Part shown: positions 1 through 8,218 of the stretch, in pieces
How positions within the stretch are numbered: position 1 is the stretch's first letter
Layout: every line of letters begins with the position of its first letter
Source of the DNA: Pseudosporangium ferrugineum
Lineage (GTDB): Bacteria; Actinomycetota; Actinomycetes; Mycobacteriales; Micromonosporaceae
Direction of reading: 5' to 3'
Length of the DNA stretch: 64,000 nucleotides
Assembly (NCBI RefSeq): GCF_003002065.1
Contig: NZ_PVZG01000003.1
Span: 124,001 to 188,000 of the forward strand
Program-made: the position numbers and the translations under genes
Notes under the pieces: generated by a model
Seen by the model: only the letters and a program-made list of their open reading frames with translations
Database searches by the model: none
Told to the model about the DNA's origin: nothing

Positions 1-76
1 AACCTCGTTCGGGCGTTCCTCGTCACCGGTGGCGCCACGGCTCGATAGGACTGGACTTGCTGGATACGCTGGTGCG

Positions 77-1018
77 ATGGGGATCAGCGAGACACACGCG
101 CTGACCACCGTGCTGCCCAGCATCAGCTGGATCCCGCTGGCCCGGGGGCACGCCGAGCGCGCCGACGAGATGACGGCCGGCCACCGCACCCGCAAGGCGG
201 CCGGCGAGAAGCACGCGATAGAGGATTTCCTCTACGACTACTACGGCACCCGCCCGGCCCAGCTCCGCCGCTGGCACCCCGGCGTGGGCACCGGCCTCGG
301 CCCGGCCCCCGACGGCCTCGCCGAGCACGCCGCGTGGAAGTTCTACACCACCCGCACCGACGGCGTGGTGACCCTCGACGTCGAGGCGTACATGCAGGCC
401 CGCGGCGAGAGCGTCCGCTACATCCACGGCCTGCTCACCGCGACGGCGTCCCGCCCGGCCTTCTCCGGCTGTTTCGGCCTGCACGAGTGGGCGATGGTCT
501 ACCGCCAGCCCGAGCACCGCCGCCACCCGCTCCCGCTGCGCCTCGGCCAGGCGGAGACCGACAAGGTGGTCGAGCAGCACCCGATCCGCTGCACCCACTT
601 CGACGCGTTCCGCTTCTTCACCCCGGAGGCGGTCGGCCTCAACCGCCTCCAGCCGACCCGCGCCACCCAGGTCGACCTCGACCAGCCCGGCTGCCTGCAC
701 GCGGCCATGGACTGCCACAAGTGGGCGAGCAAGCTCGGCCCGGCCGTCCCCGGCGCCCTCGCCCTCGACTGCTTCGCCCTGGCCGGCGACATCCGCCTGC
801 TCGACATGCAGGCCAGCCCCTACGACCTCAGCTCCTACGGCCACCCCCCGGTGAAGATCGAAACCCCCGAGGGCAAGGCCGAATACGTGACCCGCCAGCG
901 CGAGTTCGCCCGCCGGGCGGCAGCGCTCCGCGCCCGCCTGATCCGGGTCTGCGACGAGCTCCTCGGCCCGGCCCTCGCGGCCGAGAACCGCGAGGCCGTA
1001 GCACCCCACAACACCTGA
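77..1018 (+). CDS. Conserved actinobacterial protein, commonly labelled 3-methyladenine DNA glycosylase
   Basis: This 313-residue protein carries the block GEKHAIEDFL, then YYGTRP and LRRWHPG (residues about 42-69). Further on it has FGLHEWAMVY, HFDAFRFFTPEA and PGCLHAAMDC. I recognise these as the signature of an actinobacterial family usually deposited as 3-methyladenine DNA glycosylase. I see no helix-hairpin-helix or other established glycosylase motif, so that label is recalled annotation and not a function shown here. The several conserved His and Asp residues could suit a metal-dependent hydrolase. The ATG at 77 is preferred to the in-frame ATG at 29 because TACGCT lies 6 bases upstream of it (65-70), which fits a leaderless transcript. 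The gene converges with the aldehyde dehydrogenase across a 97-base gap. Confidence 0.7.
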   Translation: MGISETHALTTVLPSISWIPLARGHAERADEMTAGHRTRKAAGEKHAIEDFLYDYYGTRPAQLRRWHPGVGTGLGPAPDGLAEHAAWKFYTTRTDGVVTLDVEAYMQARGESVRYIHGLLTATASRPAFSGCFGLHEWAMVYRQPEHRRHPLPLRLGQAETDKVVEQHPIRCTHFDAFRFFTPEAVGLNRLQPTRATQVDLDQPGCLHAAMDCHKWASKLGPAVPGALALDCFALAGDIRLLDMQASPYDLSSYGHPPVKIETPEGKAEYVTRQREFARRAAALRARLIRVCDELLGPALAAENREAVAPHNT

Positions 1019-1115
1019 CCCTCCCGTACGCCCGACGAGGCCACCCACCCGCAACACCGTGGCGCCGCCCTCACGAGCGGCCCGCGGTCGAGGCCGACCG
1101 GAGGAAGCGCCGCCG

Positions 1116-2552
1116 TCAGGCGGTCAGGGCGATGTATTTCTCCTCGAGGAACTCGAGGATGCCCTCCGAGCCGCCCTCGCGGCCCAGCCCGCTCTGCTTG
1201 ACCCCGCCGAACGGGGCGGCCGGGTCGCTGACCACGCCGCGGTTGACCGCCACCATGCCCGCCTCGAGGCGGCGGGCGACCGCCATCGCTTCGCGTTCCG
1301 GGCCGAAGACGTACGCCATCAGGCCGTACACCGTGTCGTTGGCCATCCGGACGACCTCGTCGACGGAGTCGAAGCGGACGACGGCCGTGACCGGGCCGAA
1401 GATTTCCGTGGTGGTGATGGGGGTTCCGTGGGTGACGCCGGTCAGGAGGGTCGGATCGTAGAAGGCGCCCTTGTCCGAGGCGTGGCCGCCGCGGCGGAGT
1501 TCGGCGCCGGTGGTCAGCGCCTGGGAGACGAGATCTGCCACCTTGTCGCGTTCGGCGACCGAGACGAGGGCGCCGAGGCCGTTCGTGCGGTCCAGGCCGG
1601 GGCCGACGGAGATGCCGGCGAGGGCCTCGTCCATGCGGGTGACGAATTCGTCGTGGACGGAGCTGTGGACGTAGAAGCGGTTGGCGGCCGTGCAGGCCGA
1701 GCCGCCGTTGCGCATCTTGGCGAGCAGCGCGCCCTCGACCGCCACGGCCAGGTCCGCGCCCGGGAGCACGATGAGCGGGGCGTTGCCGCCGAGTTCCATC
1801 GAGGCGCTGACCACGCTGTCGGCGCACGCGTGCAGCAGTTCGCGGCCGACCTCGGTGGAGCCCGTGAAGGAGAGTTTGCGCACCTCGGGCCGGTCGATCA
1901 TGCGTTTGACCAGCGGGCCGGTCGGGACGGGGGTGACCAGGTTGACGACGCCGCGGGGCACGCCGGCGCGGCGCAGGACCTCGACCACGTACGCCGCGGT
2001 CAGCGGGGTCTCGCGGGCCGGCTTGAGGATCGTCGTGCAGCCGGCGGCCAGGGCCGGGCCGAGTTTGCGGGTCGCCATCGCGGCCGGGAAGTTCCACGGC
2101 GTGATGAGCAGCGAGACCCCGATCGGCTGGCGGTCGACGACGATGCGTTTGTCGCCCGCCGGGGAGAGGCGGTAGTCGCCCGGCACGCGTACCGCCTCCT
2201 CGGCGAACCAGCGGAAGAACTCCTTCGCGTAGTTCGCCTCGCCGATGGCGTCGGACCAGGACTTCCCGTTCTCCCGCACCATGATCTCGGCGAAGAGCTC
2301 CACCTCGGCGGTCAGGATCTCGTACGCCGAGCGCAGCAGCTCGCCGCGTTCCCGGGGGGCCGTGGCCGCCCAGCCCTCCTGCGCCGCCGCCGCGGCGTCG
2401 ACCGCGTCCAGGCAGTCCTGCTCGCTCGCGATCGCGAACCGGGCGATGGTCGACAGGTCGGCCGGGTCGACGACGTCGAACCGCCCGCCGCCGGCGCCGG
2501 GCCGCCACTCGCCGTCGATGAACAGGTCGGTGATGAAGTCGCTGCGCGTCAT
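1116..2552 (-). CDS. NAD(P)-dependent aldehyde dehydrogenase, succinate-semialdehyde dehydrogenase-like
   Basis: The 478-residue product is a full-length aldehyde dehydrogenase that oxidises an aldehyde to a carboxylate in the cytoplasm. Visible landmarks are TPWNFPAA with the oxyanion Asn154, the cofactor Lys177 in LKPAR, FTGST at 229-233, the general base Glu253 in MELGGN and the catalytic Cys287 in GSACTAANR. The overall pattern is closest to succinate-semialdehyde or related semialdehyde dehydrogenases. It is the last gene of a seven-gene operon, and its ATG overlaps the upstream iron alcohol dehydrogenase stop by 4 bases (ATGA). With an HpaI-type aldolase in the same operon, a semialdehyde made by aldol cleavage is a plausible substrate (inference). 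Confidence 0.92.
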   Translation of the reverse strand: MTRSDFITDLFIDGEWRPGAGGGRFDVVDPADLSTIARFAIASEQDCLDAVDAAAAAQEGWAATAPRERGELLRSAYEILTAEVELFAEIMVRENGKSWSDAIGEANYAKEFFRWFAEEAVRVPGDYRLSPAGDKRIVVDRQPIGVSLLITPWNFPAAMATRKLGPALAAGCTTILKPARETPLTAAYVVEVLRRAGVPRGVVNLVTPVPTGPLVKRMIDRPEVRKLSFTGSTEVGRELLHACADSVVSASMELGGNAPLIVLPGADLAVAVEGALLAKMRNGGSACTAANRFYVHSSVHDEFVTRMDEALAGISVGPGLDRTNGLGALVSVAERDKVADLVSQALTTGAELRRGGHASDKGAFYDPTLLTGVTHGTPITTTEIFGPVTAVVRFDSVDEVVRMANDTVYGLMAYVFGPEREAMAVARRLEAGMVAVNRGVVSDPAAPFGGVKQSGLGREGGSEGILEFLEEKYIALTA

Positions 2553-3748
2553 GATGCTCCTTCGAATGCGCGCTCCAGGATGTCCAGCAGCGCCGCCCGC
2601 GTCGGTTCGATGGGCGCGATCGCGATCAGCCGCTTCGACCCCAGCGCCAGTTCGGCGATGCGGGGCAGCTGATCGCGGGTCACGCCGATCCCGGCAAGGT
2701 TCGACGGTACGCCGATCGCCCGGTTGATCTCCGCGACCCGCGCCCGCAGCCTCTCCTTCGACGCCTCCCGCACCGGAATGCCTTCGAGGGCGGCGCCCAG
2801 CGCGGCCAGCCGGTCCCCGTTCAGCGCGTCGATGACGTACGGAAGCATCAGTCCCGTCCCGAGACCGTGCGGCGTCTTCGTCAGCGCGCCGATCGGGTAT
2901 TGCAGCGCGTGGCACAGGTGGGTGCCGGTGGAGCCGAAGGCCATGCCGGCGAGCAGCGCCCCCTTCGCCACCTCCTCCCGCGCCCGCCGGTCGTCCGGCT
3001 TCGTGACGGCGACTGGCAGCCCCGGCCCGAGGTGCCGCGCGGCCTGCAACGCGATCGGCTCGATGAGCGCGTTGCGCCCGGTGAAGACGGGCAGCGGCAG
3101 GGACCAGTCGAGGGTGAACTCCCGCGCCGTGTACGACTCGACCGCGTGCACGAGCGCGTCGATGCCCGAGTACGCCGTGACCGGCGCCGGCGAGCCGACG
3201 GTGAACTCGGGGTCGACGATCGCCACGGCCGGCACCAGGAACGGGCTGGAGATGCCCACCTTCAGTTCCCGGTCCGGGTCGGAGACGACCGCCACCGGGG
3301 TCACCTCGGAGCCGGTGCCCGCCGTGGTGGGCAGGGCCACGATCGGCAGCACCGGCCCCGGCACCAGGTTCTCGCCGTAGTAGCCGCTGAGCGGGCCGGG
3401 ATGCACCGCGAGCAGCGCGATGAGCTTGGCCGCGTCGAGCGCGCTGCCGCCGCCGATCGCCACGACGACGTCGGGCCCGTAGTCGCGGGCGAGCGCCCCG
3501 GCCTCGTCCAGGGTGCCGACCGGAAGCTCCGGGGTGATGTCCGAGTGGATCCGCACCTCGATCCCGGCGTCCCGCAGGCCGGCCAGGATGTCACCGTAGA
3601 ACCGGCTGTGGACGAGAAACGGGTCGACCACGGCGAAGACCTTGCGGCCGTGGACGAGCACCGCCTCCGCCAGCTGCGCCCGGGAGCCGTAACCGAAGTG
3701 GATCCGGCCGGGCAGCCGCAGGGTCCCGACGTCAGGCAACGAAACCAC
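2549..3748 (-). CDS. Iron-containing (group III) alcohol dehydrogenase
   Basis: The 399-residue protein belongs to the iron-dependent alcohol dehydrogenase superfamily. GGGSALDAAK (99-108) binds the dinucleotide pyrophosphate and PTTAGTGSEVT (140-150) is the family signature. The probable metal ligands are Asp197, His201, His280 and His294. It interconverts an alcohol and an aldehyde or ketone with NAD(P)H. The GTG start at 3748 overlaps the upstream SDR by 17 bases. A TTG nine bases further in would reduce that overlap to 8, so the exact start is uncertain. It overlaps the downstream aldehyde dehydrogenase by 4 bases, which suggests coupled translation and consecutive alcohol-aldehyde-acid chemistry (inference). 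Confidence 0.92.
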   Translation of the reverse strand: MVSLPDVGTLRLPGRIHFGYGSRAQLAEAVLVHGRKVFAVVDPFLVHSRFYGDILAGLRDAGIEVRIHSDITPELPVGTLDEAGALARDYGPDVVVAIGGGSALDAAKLIALLAVHPGPLSGYYGENLVPGPVLPIVALPTTAGTGSEVTPVAVVSDPDRELKVGISSPFLVPAVAIVDPEFTVGSPAPVTAYSGIDALVHAVESYTAREFTLDWSLPLPVFTGRNALIEPIALQAARHLGPGLPVAVTKPDDRRAREEVAKGALLAGMAFGSTGTHLCHALQYPIGALTKTPHGLGTGLMLPYVIDALNGDRLAALGAALEGIPVREASKERLRARVAEINRAIGVPSNLAGIGVTRDQLPRIAELALGSKRLIAIAPIEPTRAALLDILERAFEGAS

Positions 3749-4487
3749 CGTCCACCGGCAGGATCACGCCGCTGAGGTGGCTCGCCCGGTCGCTCAGCAG
3801 GAAGGAGACCGTCGCCCCGACCTCCGCGCCGGTGCCGGCCTTGCGCAACGGGGTCCGCGCGATGCGTTCCTCGACGCCGCCGGGGATCGCCCGCCGGGTC
3901 GCCTCCAGCATGGGCGACTCGGTGGGGCCGGGAGCGATCACGTTCACCCGGATGCCGAGCGGCCCGAAGTCGTGCGCGGCCGTCCGGGTCAGCCCGATGA
4001 CGGCGTGCTTGCTCGCCTGGTAGCCGCCCATGCCGGAGCTGCCACGCAGCCCGCCGATGCTGCTCACGTTGACGATGGAACCGGCGCCCTGCCGCTCCAT
4101 CACCCGCACCTCCTCGCGCATGCACAGCCACGTGCCCTTGACGTTCACCGCGAGGAGACGGTCGAAGTCCTCCTCCGTCACCTGGTCGAGCCGGCCGGCC
4201 TGGGTCATGGCCGCGTTGTTGAAGGCGCCGTCGAGCCGGCCGAACCGGTCGACCGTCGCCCGCACGAAACGCGCGACGTCCCCGGCGTCGGAGACGTCGC
4301 CGGTGGTCCAGGCGACCTCGTGCCCGGCCTTGCCGAGCTCGGCGGCCGTCTCGGCGAGCGGCCCCTCGGAGCGCGCCACGAGCATCAGGGACGCGCCGTC
4401 GGCGGCGAACACCCGGGCGGCGTCGGCGCCGATCCCCGCGCTGGCCCCGACGACCAGGATCACCTTGCCCGCAAGCAGTTCAGCCAT
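3732..4487 (-). CDS. SDR family NAD(P)-dependent oxidoreductase
   Basis: This is a classical short-chain dehydrogenase of 251 residues. It shows the cofactor motif GASAGIG (14-20), NNA at 90-92 and the catalytic Ser142, Tyr156 and Lys160. VILPVDGG near the C-terminus is the usual SDR end. The ATG at 4487 is chosen over an in-frame TTG six bases upstream because GGAAGG sits 7 bases before it. The gene overlaps the aldolase upstream by 8 bases. Family members oxidise or reduce secondary alcohols. Its place between an aldolase and an alcohol dehydrogenase suggests it acts on a hydroxy or keto intermediate of the same pathway, but the substrate cannot be read from the sequence. Confidence 0.92.
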   Translation of the reverse strand: MAELLAGKVILVVGASAGIGADAARVFAADGASLMLVARSEGPLAETAAELGKAGHEVAWTTGDVSDAGDVARFVRATVDRFGRLDGAFNNAAMTQAGRLDQVTEEDFDRLLAVNVKGTWLCMREEVRVMERQGAGSIVNVSSIGGLRGSSGMGGYQASKHAVIGLTRTAAHDFGPLGIRVNVIAPGPTESPMLEATRRAIPGGVEERIARTPLRKAGTGAEVGATVSFLLSDRASHLSGVILPVDGGFVA

Positions 4488-5235
4488 TGCCAACCTTCCT
4501 CGCTGCGTCGACGGCGGCCCGCGCGGCGGCGCCGAACAGGCTCGCGTCGTTGCTCAACATCGTGAACGTGAAGCCGGCGGCCAGGGAGGCGCGCACCGCG
4601 TCGGCCGTCGCGCCGCCGGCGTTGCCGACCGGCACCCCGGCCCGGCGGCCCTGCTCGACGGCTTCGGCCATGAGCGCGACCACGGCCGGGTCGGATTCCG
4701 TACGGCCCTCGCTCACAGACAGGTCCGCGGCGCCGACCAGCAACGCGTCGACCCCGTCCAGCGCCGCGATCCCGCCCGCGTTGCGTACCCCGAGGGCGCT
4801 CTCGATCTGGGCGATCAGCACGACCTCCTCCTGGCCGTAGCGCAGGTATTCGGCGCGGGGCAGCGCACCCCAGGCGCCGGCGCGGCCGGTGGAGCCGACG
4901 CCGCGGGTGCCCAGCGGCGGGAAACGCACCGCGGAGACGGCCGCCCGCGCCTGCTCCACGGTGTCGACGTGCGGCACCATGACGCCTCCCGCGCCGGCGT
5001 CGAGCACCCGCTGCACCAGCCCCCCGGCCAGCTCCGGCACCCGCACGATCGGCGTGACGCCCCGGAAGAGCGCCGTGCCGATGAGCTGGTACGCGGTCTC
5101 CAGGTTGATCGGCGAGTGCTCCAGGTCGATCACGGCGAAGTCGAAGCCGGCCAGCGCGACCAGCTCCATGACCTCCATGGCCGGGATCTTCACCCACGTG
5201 CCCAGGGCCGGGCCGGCCTCCGTACGGAAGATCAT
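4480..5235 (-). CDS. HpcH/HpaI family class II aldolase
   Basis: The 251-residue product matches the HpaI group of divalent-metal, pyruvate-dependent aldolases, such as 4-hydroxy-2-oxoheptanedioate aldolase. DLEHSP carries the catalytic His40, and IVRVPE holds the substrate-binding Arg. IAQIES (Gln143, Glu145) and GAADLS (Asp171) supply the expected metal ligands. These enzymes split a 4-hydroxy-2-oxo acid into pyruvate and an aldehyde. The start is fixed by an ATGA overlap with the cupin gene upstream. In this operon an aldehyde product would be a natural substrate for the two downstream dehydrogenases (inference). Macrophomate synthase-like enzymes share the fold, so the reaction is not certain. 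Confidence 0.9.
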   Translation of the reverse strand: MIFRTEAGPALGTWVKIPAMEVMELVALAGFDFAVIDLEHSPINLETAYQLIGTALFRGVTPIVRVPELAGGLVQRVLDAGAGGVMVPHVDTVEQARAAVSAVRFPPLGTRGVGSTGRAGAWGALPRAEYLRYGQEEVVLIAQIESALGVRNAGGIAALDGVDALLVGAADLSVSEGRTESDPAVVALMAEAVEQGRRAGVPVGNAGGATADAVRASLAAGFTFTMLSNDASLFGAAARAAVDAARKVGNG

Positions 5236-6137
5236 CTGGCCGGGTAGTCGTCGGCGTTGAGCACCCAGCCGGACGCGGAGAAGTCCGTCCGCGGCGGCGA
5301 GAAGATGTCGATGAGCTGCTGGTGCTCGCCGATCCCCTGGGTGGTGTGCACGGTCGGCGGCGGGATCACGCAGATCGAGGGGGTGGCGATCTCGCGGTGC
5401 TCGTCGGCGCGCCACCGGGTCGAGTCCGGCCCCCACGGGTAGCGGATGTGGTGCACGAAACGGCCCTTCACCGCGAGCGAGATCTGCTCGAAGTCGTCGT
5501 GGTGGTGCGGCGACAGCTTCTTCTCGTCGCGGGGCCGCGGCTCCTCGGCGAGGAAGTTCACCATCAGGTTCGTGGTGCGGAAGATCCGGCCGAAGCGGCC
5601 CTCGGCGATCGGGGTGTCGGCGAGCCGGTAGACGCGCAGCCGGAACCCGCCGACCGGGTCGGGCCAGGGCTCCAGCGGCGCGGCGCGCTCGTCCGGCTCG
5701 GCGTACGCGTCCGCGTTCAGCGAGCCGCCGGTCAGGTCCGGCGCGACCGAGGAGAACAGCCGGATGAGTACGCCGTCACCGTCGGCGCGGACGACGCTGT
5801 CCCCCGGCGGCACGACCACGAAGGCCTCCTCGGCAACGGACGTCTCCTCGGCGCCGGCCCGTACGGTCACCGGCGCGCTGTCCGAATACATGAGGATCGC
5901 GTACTCATCCGGCTGGCCGGTGCGGGCGAACTCGTCGCCGGCCTTCGCCTCGGTGTAGGAGAGCACCAGGTTGGCGGCGCGCGCCAGCCACGTACGGCTG
6001 CCGTTCGGCGCGGTCTCGGTGGGTTCGTGGGTCAGGAACTCGATCCACTGGGAGGGCCTGATCGGTGTCGTCACGTCCACCCTGGGGGCCGCGGTCACCA
6101 GCTTCGAGCGGATGTCGTCCGCCGCGTACGTGGTCAT
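5232..6137 (-). CDS. Bicupin-type cupin domain protein
   Basis: This 301-residue protein appears to contain two cupin barrels. The N-terminal half (about 55-135) has PPGDSVVRADG but no clear metal-binding histidines. The C-terminal half has HHHDDFEQ (His211-213, Glu217) and a later His264 in PPTVHTT, the usual cupin metal site. Cupins of this type serve as dioxygenases, isomerases or small hydrolases, often in degradation of aromatic or sugar acids. The protein is cytoplasmic, with no signal peptide. It overlaps both neighbours by 4 bases, so it is made in step with the BKACE and aldolase enzymes. The reaction is unknown. Confidence 0.8.
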   Translation of the reverse strand: MTTYAADDIRSKLVTAAPRVDVTTPIRPSQWIEFLTHEPTETAPNGSRTWLARAANLVLSYTEAKAGDEFARTGQPDEYAILMYSDSAPVTVRAGAEETSVAEEAFVVVPPGDSVVRADGDGVLIRLFSSVAPDLTGGSLNADAYAEPDERAAPLEPWPDPVGGFRLRVYRLADTPIAEGRFGRIFRTTNLMVNFLAEEPRPRDEKKLSPHHHDDFEQISLAVKGRFVHHIRYPWGPDSTRWRADEHREIATPSICVIPPPTVHTTQGIGEHQQLIDIFSPPRTDFSASGWVLNADDYPAR

Positions 6138-7057
6138 GAGGGGTTCCTTCCTCGCAGCGCGAGCATCGCGCGGGCGTCCGCCGGGGTGGCGATCTCCTTG
6201 CCCAGGTCCTCGAGCACCGTGCGGATCTTGGTGACCTGCTGGGCGTTGCTCTCCGCGAGCCGGCCCTTGCCGATCCAGAGGCTGTCCTCCAGCCCGACCC
6301 GGACGTGCCCGCCGAGCCAGGCGCTGTGCGTGCCGAACTGCATCTGGTCGCGCCCGGCCGCGAACGCGGAGAACCAGTAGTCGTCGCCGAAGAGCTTGTC
6401 GGCGATGCGCACCATGTGCTCGAGGTTCTCGTGGTCGGCGCCGATGCCGCCCAGGATGCCGAAGACCCCCTGGATCAGCAGCGGCGGCTTGGCCAGCCCC
6501 TTGTCGACGAAGTGGGCCAGCGAGTAGAGGTGGCCGATGTCGTAGCACTCGTACTCGAAGCGGGTGCCGTTCGCGCCCAGCGTCCGCAGCGTGTGCTCGA
6601 TGCGGTCGAAGGAGTTGATGAACGGGTGCGAGTACGTGTTGAGCACGTACGGCTTCTCCCAGTCGTGCTTCCACTCCTTCACCCGGTCGGCGATGCCGGA
6701 GTAGACGAAGTTCATCGAGCCCATGTTCAGCGAGGCGAGCTCGGGCTCGAAGCGGGTGGCCGCGGCCAGCCGCTCGTCCATCGTCATGGCCGACGAGCCG
6801 CCGGTGGTGATGTTGATGACGGCGTCGGTGCGCGCCATGATCGGCGGGACGATCTCCTCGAAGATCTCCGGCTCGAACGCGGGCCGGCCGTCCGGGTGCC
6901 GGGCGTGCAGGTGCACCACCGCCGAGCCGGCCTCCACCGCCTCGACGGCGGCCTCGACCACCTGCGCGGCGGAGAGCGGCAGGTACGGGCTCTGCGACGG
7001 GATGTTGACCGAGCCCGTCACGGCCGTGGTGATGATGACCTTCCGGGCCCGCCGCAT
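6134..7057 (-). CDS. BKACE family beta-keto acid cleavage enzyme (DUF849)
   Basis: The 307-residue protein is a 3-keto-5-aminohexanoate cleavage (Kce/BKACE) homologue. The motif VHLHARHPDGRP holds the zinc ligands His49 and His51. ITTGGS (84-89) and a later GGIGADHENLEH segment also fit the TIM-barrel family. Characterised members condense a beta-keto acid with acetyl-CoA to give acetoacetate and a new CoA ester, and substrate range varies between subfamilies. The start is set by a TGATG junction with the DUF6282 gene. Its presence implies that the pathway passes through a beta-keto acid (inference). The residues that choose the side chain cannot be interpreted reliably here. Confidence 0.9.
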   Translation of the reverse strand: MRRARKVIITTAVTGSVNIPSQSPYLPLSAAQVVEAAVEAVEAGSAVVHLHARHPDGRPAFEPEIFEEIVPPIMARTDAVINITTGGSSAMTMDERLAAATRFEPELASLNMGSMNFVYSGIADRVKEWKHDWEKPYVLNTYSHPFINSFDRIEHTLRTLGANGTRFEYECYDIGHLYSLAHFVDKGLAKPPLLIQGVFGILGGIGADHENLEHMVRIADKLFGDDYWFSAFAAGRDQMQFGTHSAWLGGHVRVGLEDSLWIGKGRLAESNAQQVTKIRTVLEDLGKEIATPADARAMLALRGRNPS

Positions 7058-7971
7058 CAGTTCTTCTCCTCCAGCCCGAGGAGGTAGGCCGTGTTGCGGC
7101 AGATCATCTGGCGGATGTCGGCCGCGGGGATGCCGTGGTCGAGCAGCTGCTGGATGATCAGGAGGTAGGCGTCCACCGGCAGCGGGTTGCCCTGCTGTCC
7201 CAGGTCGGAGTCGAGGACCGTGCGCTCGGGGCCGATCTTCTTGATCCAGTCGACCAGGCGCTCGATGGGCCACCGGGGCGCCGGCACGTCCGGGTGGTAC
7301 ATCGACAGCTCGTGCTCGACGAAGGCGCCGTAGCCGATCATCTCCTCGATGTCGGTGTCGCTCGCGTTGACGATGAAGTCGGGGTGGTGCAGCAGGAGCC
7401 GCCGCACCCCGTTGTCCTTGGCGGTCTTGAAGAAGGCCTTCATGGACGGGCCGTCGAGGTGGCCGCCGGAGAGCAGGATGTCGGCCTCGCCGACCAGCCG
7501 GGTCACCAGCTCGGTGTCCTCCGAGATGTCACCGGAGGCGTCGAAGATCGAGACCTCCTTCTCGTAGAGGTTGCCGGCGGCGCTGGGGAAACCGTCGTCG
7601 TGGCTGTGCGCACGGATGTGCTGGGCGGCGGAGACCGTCGGGCCCCAGACGCACTTGCCGCCCATCGTGATGGCGACCGCCACGGCCGACGGGTTGATGC
7701 CGCCGACCTCGGAGTTCAGCGCGACCCCGCCGTACATGGGGGTGGGCGCGTCCTTGAGCGGCGTCCGCATGGCGAGCAGGTCCATCACCGTGTTGTGGTG
7801 GTGCGACTTGACCAGGATCGCGCGCATGTTGATCCGCGCGGCGTCGTAGGACGCCTCGACGTGGTCGAACCGGCGGGGGAACGGGCTGGGGCCGGAGTGA
7901 CAGTGCAGATCGACCGCGCCGTGCAGCACCTTGAGCAGCGCCGGCGTCGGCCTCGGTGCAGCGTTGACCAT
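7057..7971 (-). CDS. DUF6282-type metal-dependent hydrolase-like protein
   Basis: This 304-residue protein is the first gene of the minus-strand operon. It has DLHCHSGPSPFPRR (21-34), KSHHHN (55-60), LLHHPDF and a late DSDLGQ. An HxH near the N-terminus, a central Lys-His-His and a late Asp resemble the metal centre of amidohydrolase or PHP-type hydrolases. I recall the family as DUF6282, without a firmly known reaction. Starting with the ATG at 7971, it lies 247 bases from the divergent transporter operon. Its position at the head of an operon whose other members are recognisable catabolic enzymes suggests hydrolysis of an amide, ester or lactone early in the route (inference). Confidence 0.75.
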   Translation of the reverse strand: MVNAAPRPTPALLKVLHGAVDLHCHSGPSPFPRRFDHVEASYDAARINMRAILVKSHHHNTVMDLLAMRTPLKDAPTPMYGGVALNSEVGGINPSAVAVAITMGGKCVWGPTVSAAQHIRAHSHDDGFPSAAGNLYEKEVSIFDASGDISEDTELVTRLVGEADILLSGGHLDGPSMKAFFKTAKDNGVRRLLLHHPDFIVNASDTDIEEMIGYGAFVEHELSMYHPDVPAPRWPIERLVDWIKKIGPERTVLDSDLGQQGNPLPVDAYLLIIQQLLDHGIPAADIRQMICRNTAYLLGLEEKN

Positions 7972-8218
7972 GGGTGCCTCCTGTTGTTCGCATGTCGGAC
8001 GTCGAGTTCATCGTACGTACGAAAGTTGGTCCGTCAAGCCCCGCAAAAGGCCTGGTGAAGGACTCCGGGCTTGGACTTGTTCGGATTACGACTTTGGTTA
8101 TTGCGCTATGAACATAGTCCTGCTCTACTGGCGGAGCATCAGGCGCCGATAACACTCCGGAAACACACTTGCGCCCGCCATACTCCCCAGGCGAGCCCAC
8201 AAAACGGGCGAAAGGCGG
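7972..8218. promoter_or_regulatory. Divergent promoter region of the catabolic island, with palindromes
   Basis: No gene is seen in this 247-base space. Both operons of the island must start from it. It is less GC-rich than its surroundings. It contains a perfect 12-base palindrome TCGTACGTACGA at 8011-8022 and CTATG-AA-CATAG at 8106-8117. A related sequence, CTATGTGAACTAG, lies just before the IclR gene (about 12103-12115). These are candidates for IclR-family operators. Clear -35/-10 pairs could not be fixed by eye. Confidence 0.45.

Noticed and set aside
1..76. Possible 5' end of a divergent gene at the window edge
   Set aside because: No minus-strand frame with a sensible start could be supported in these bases.
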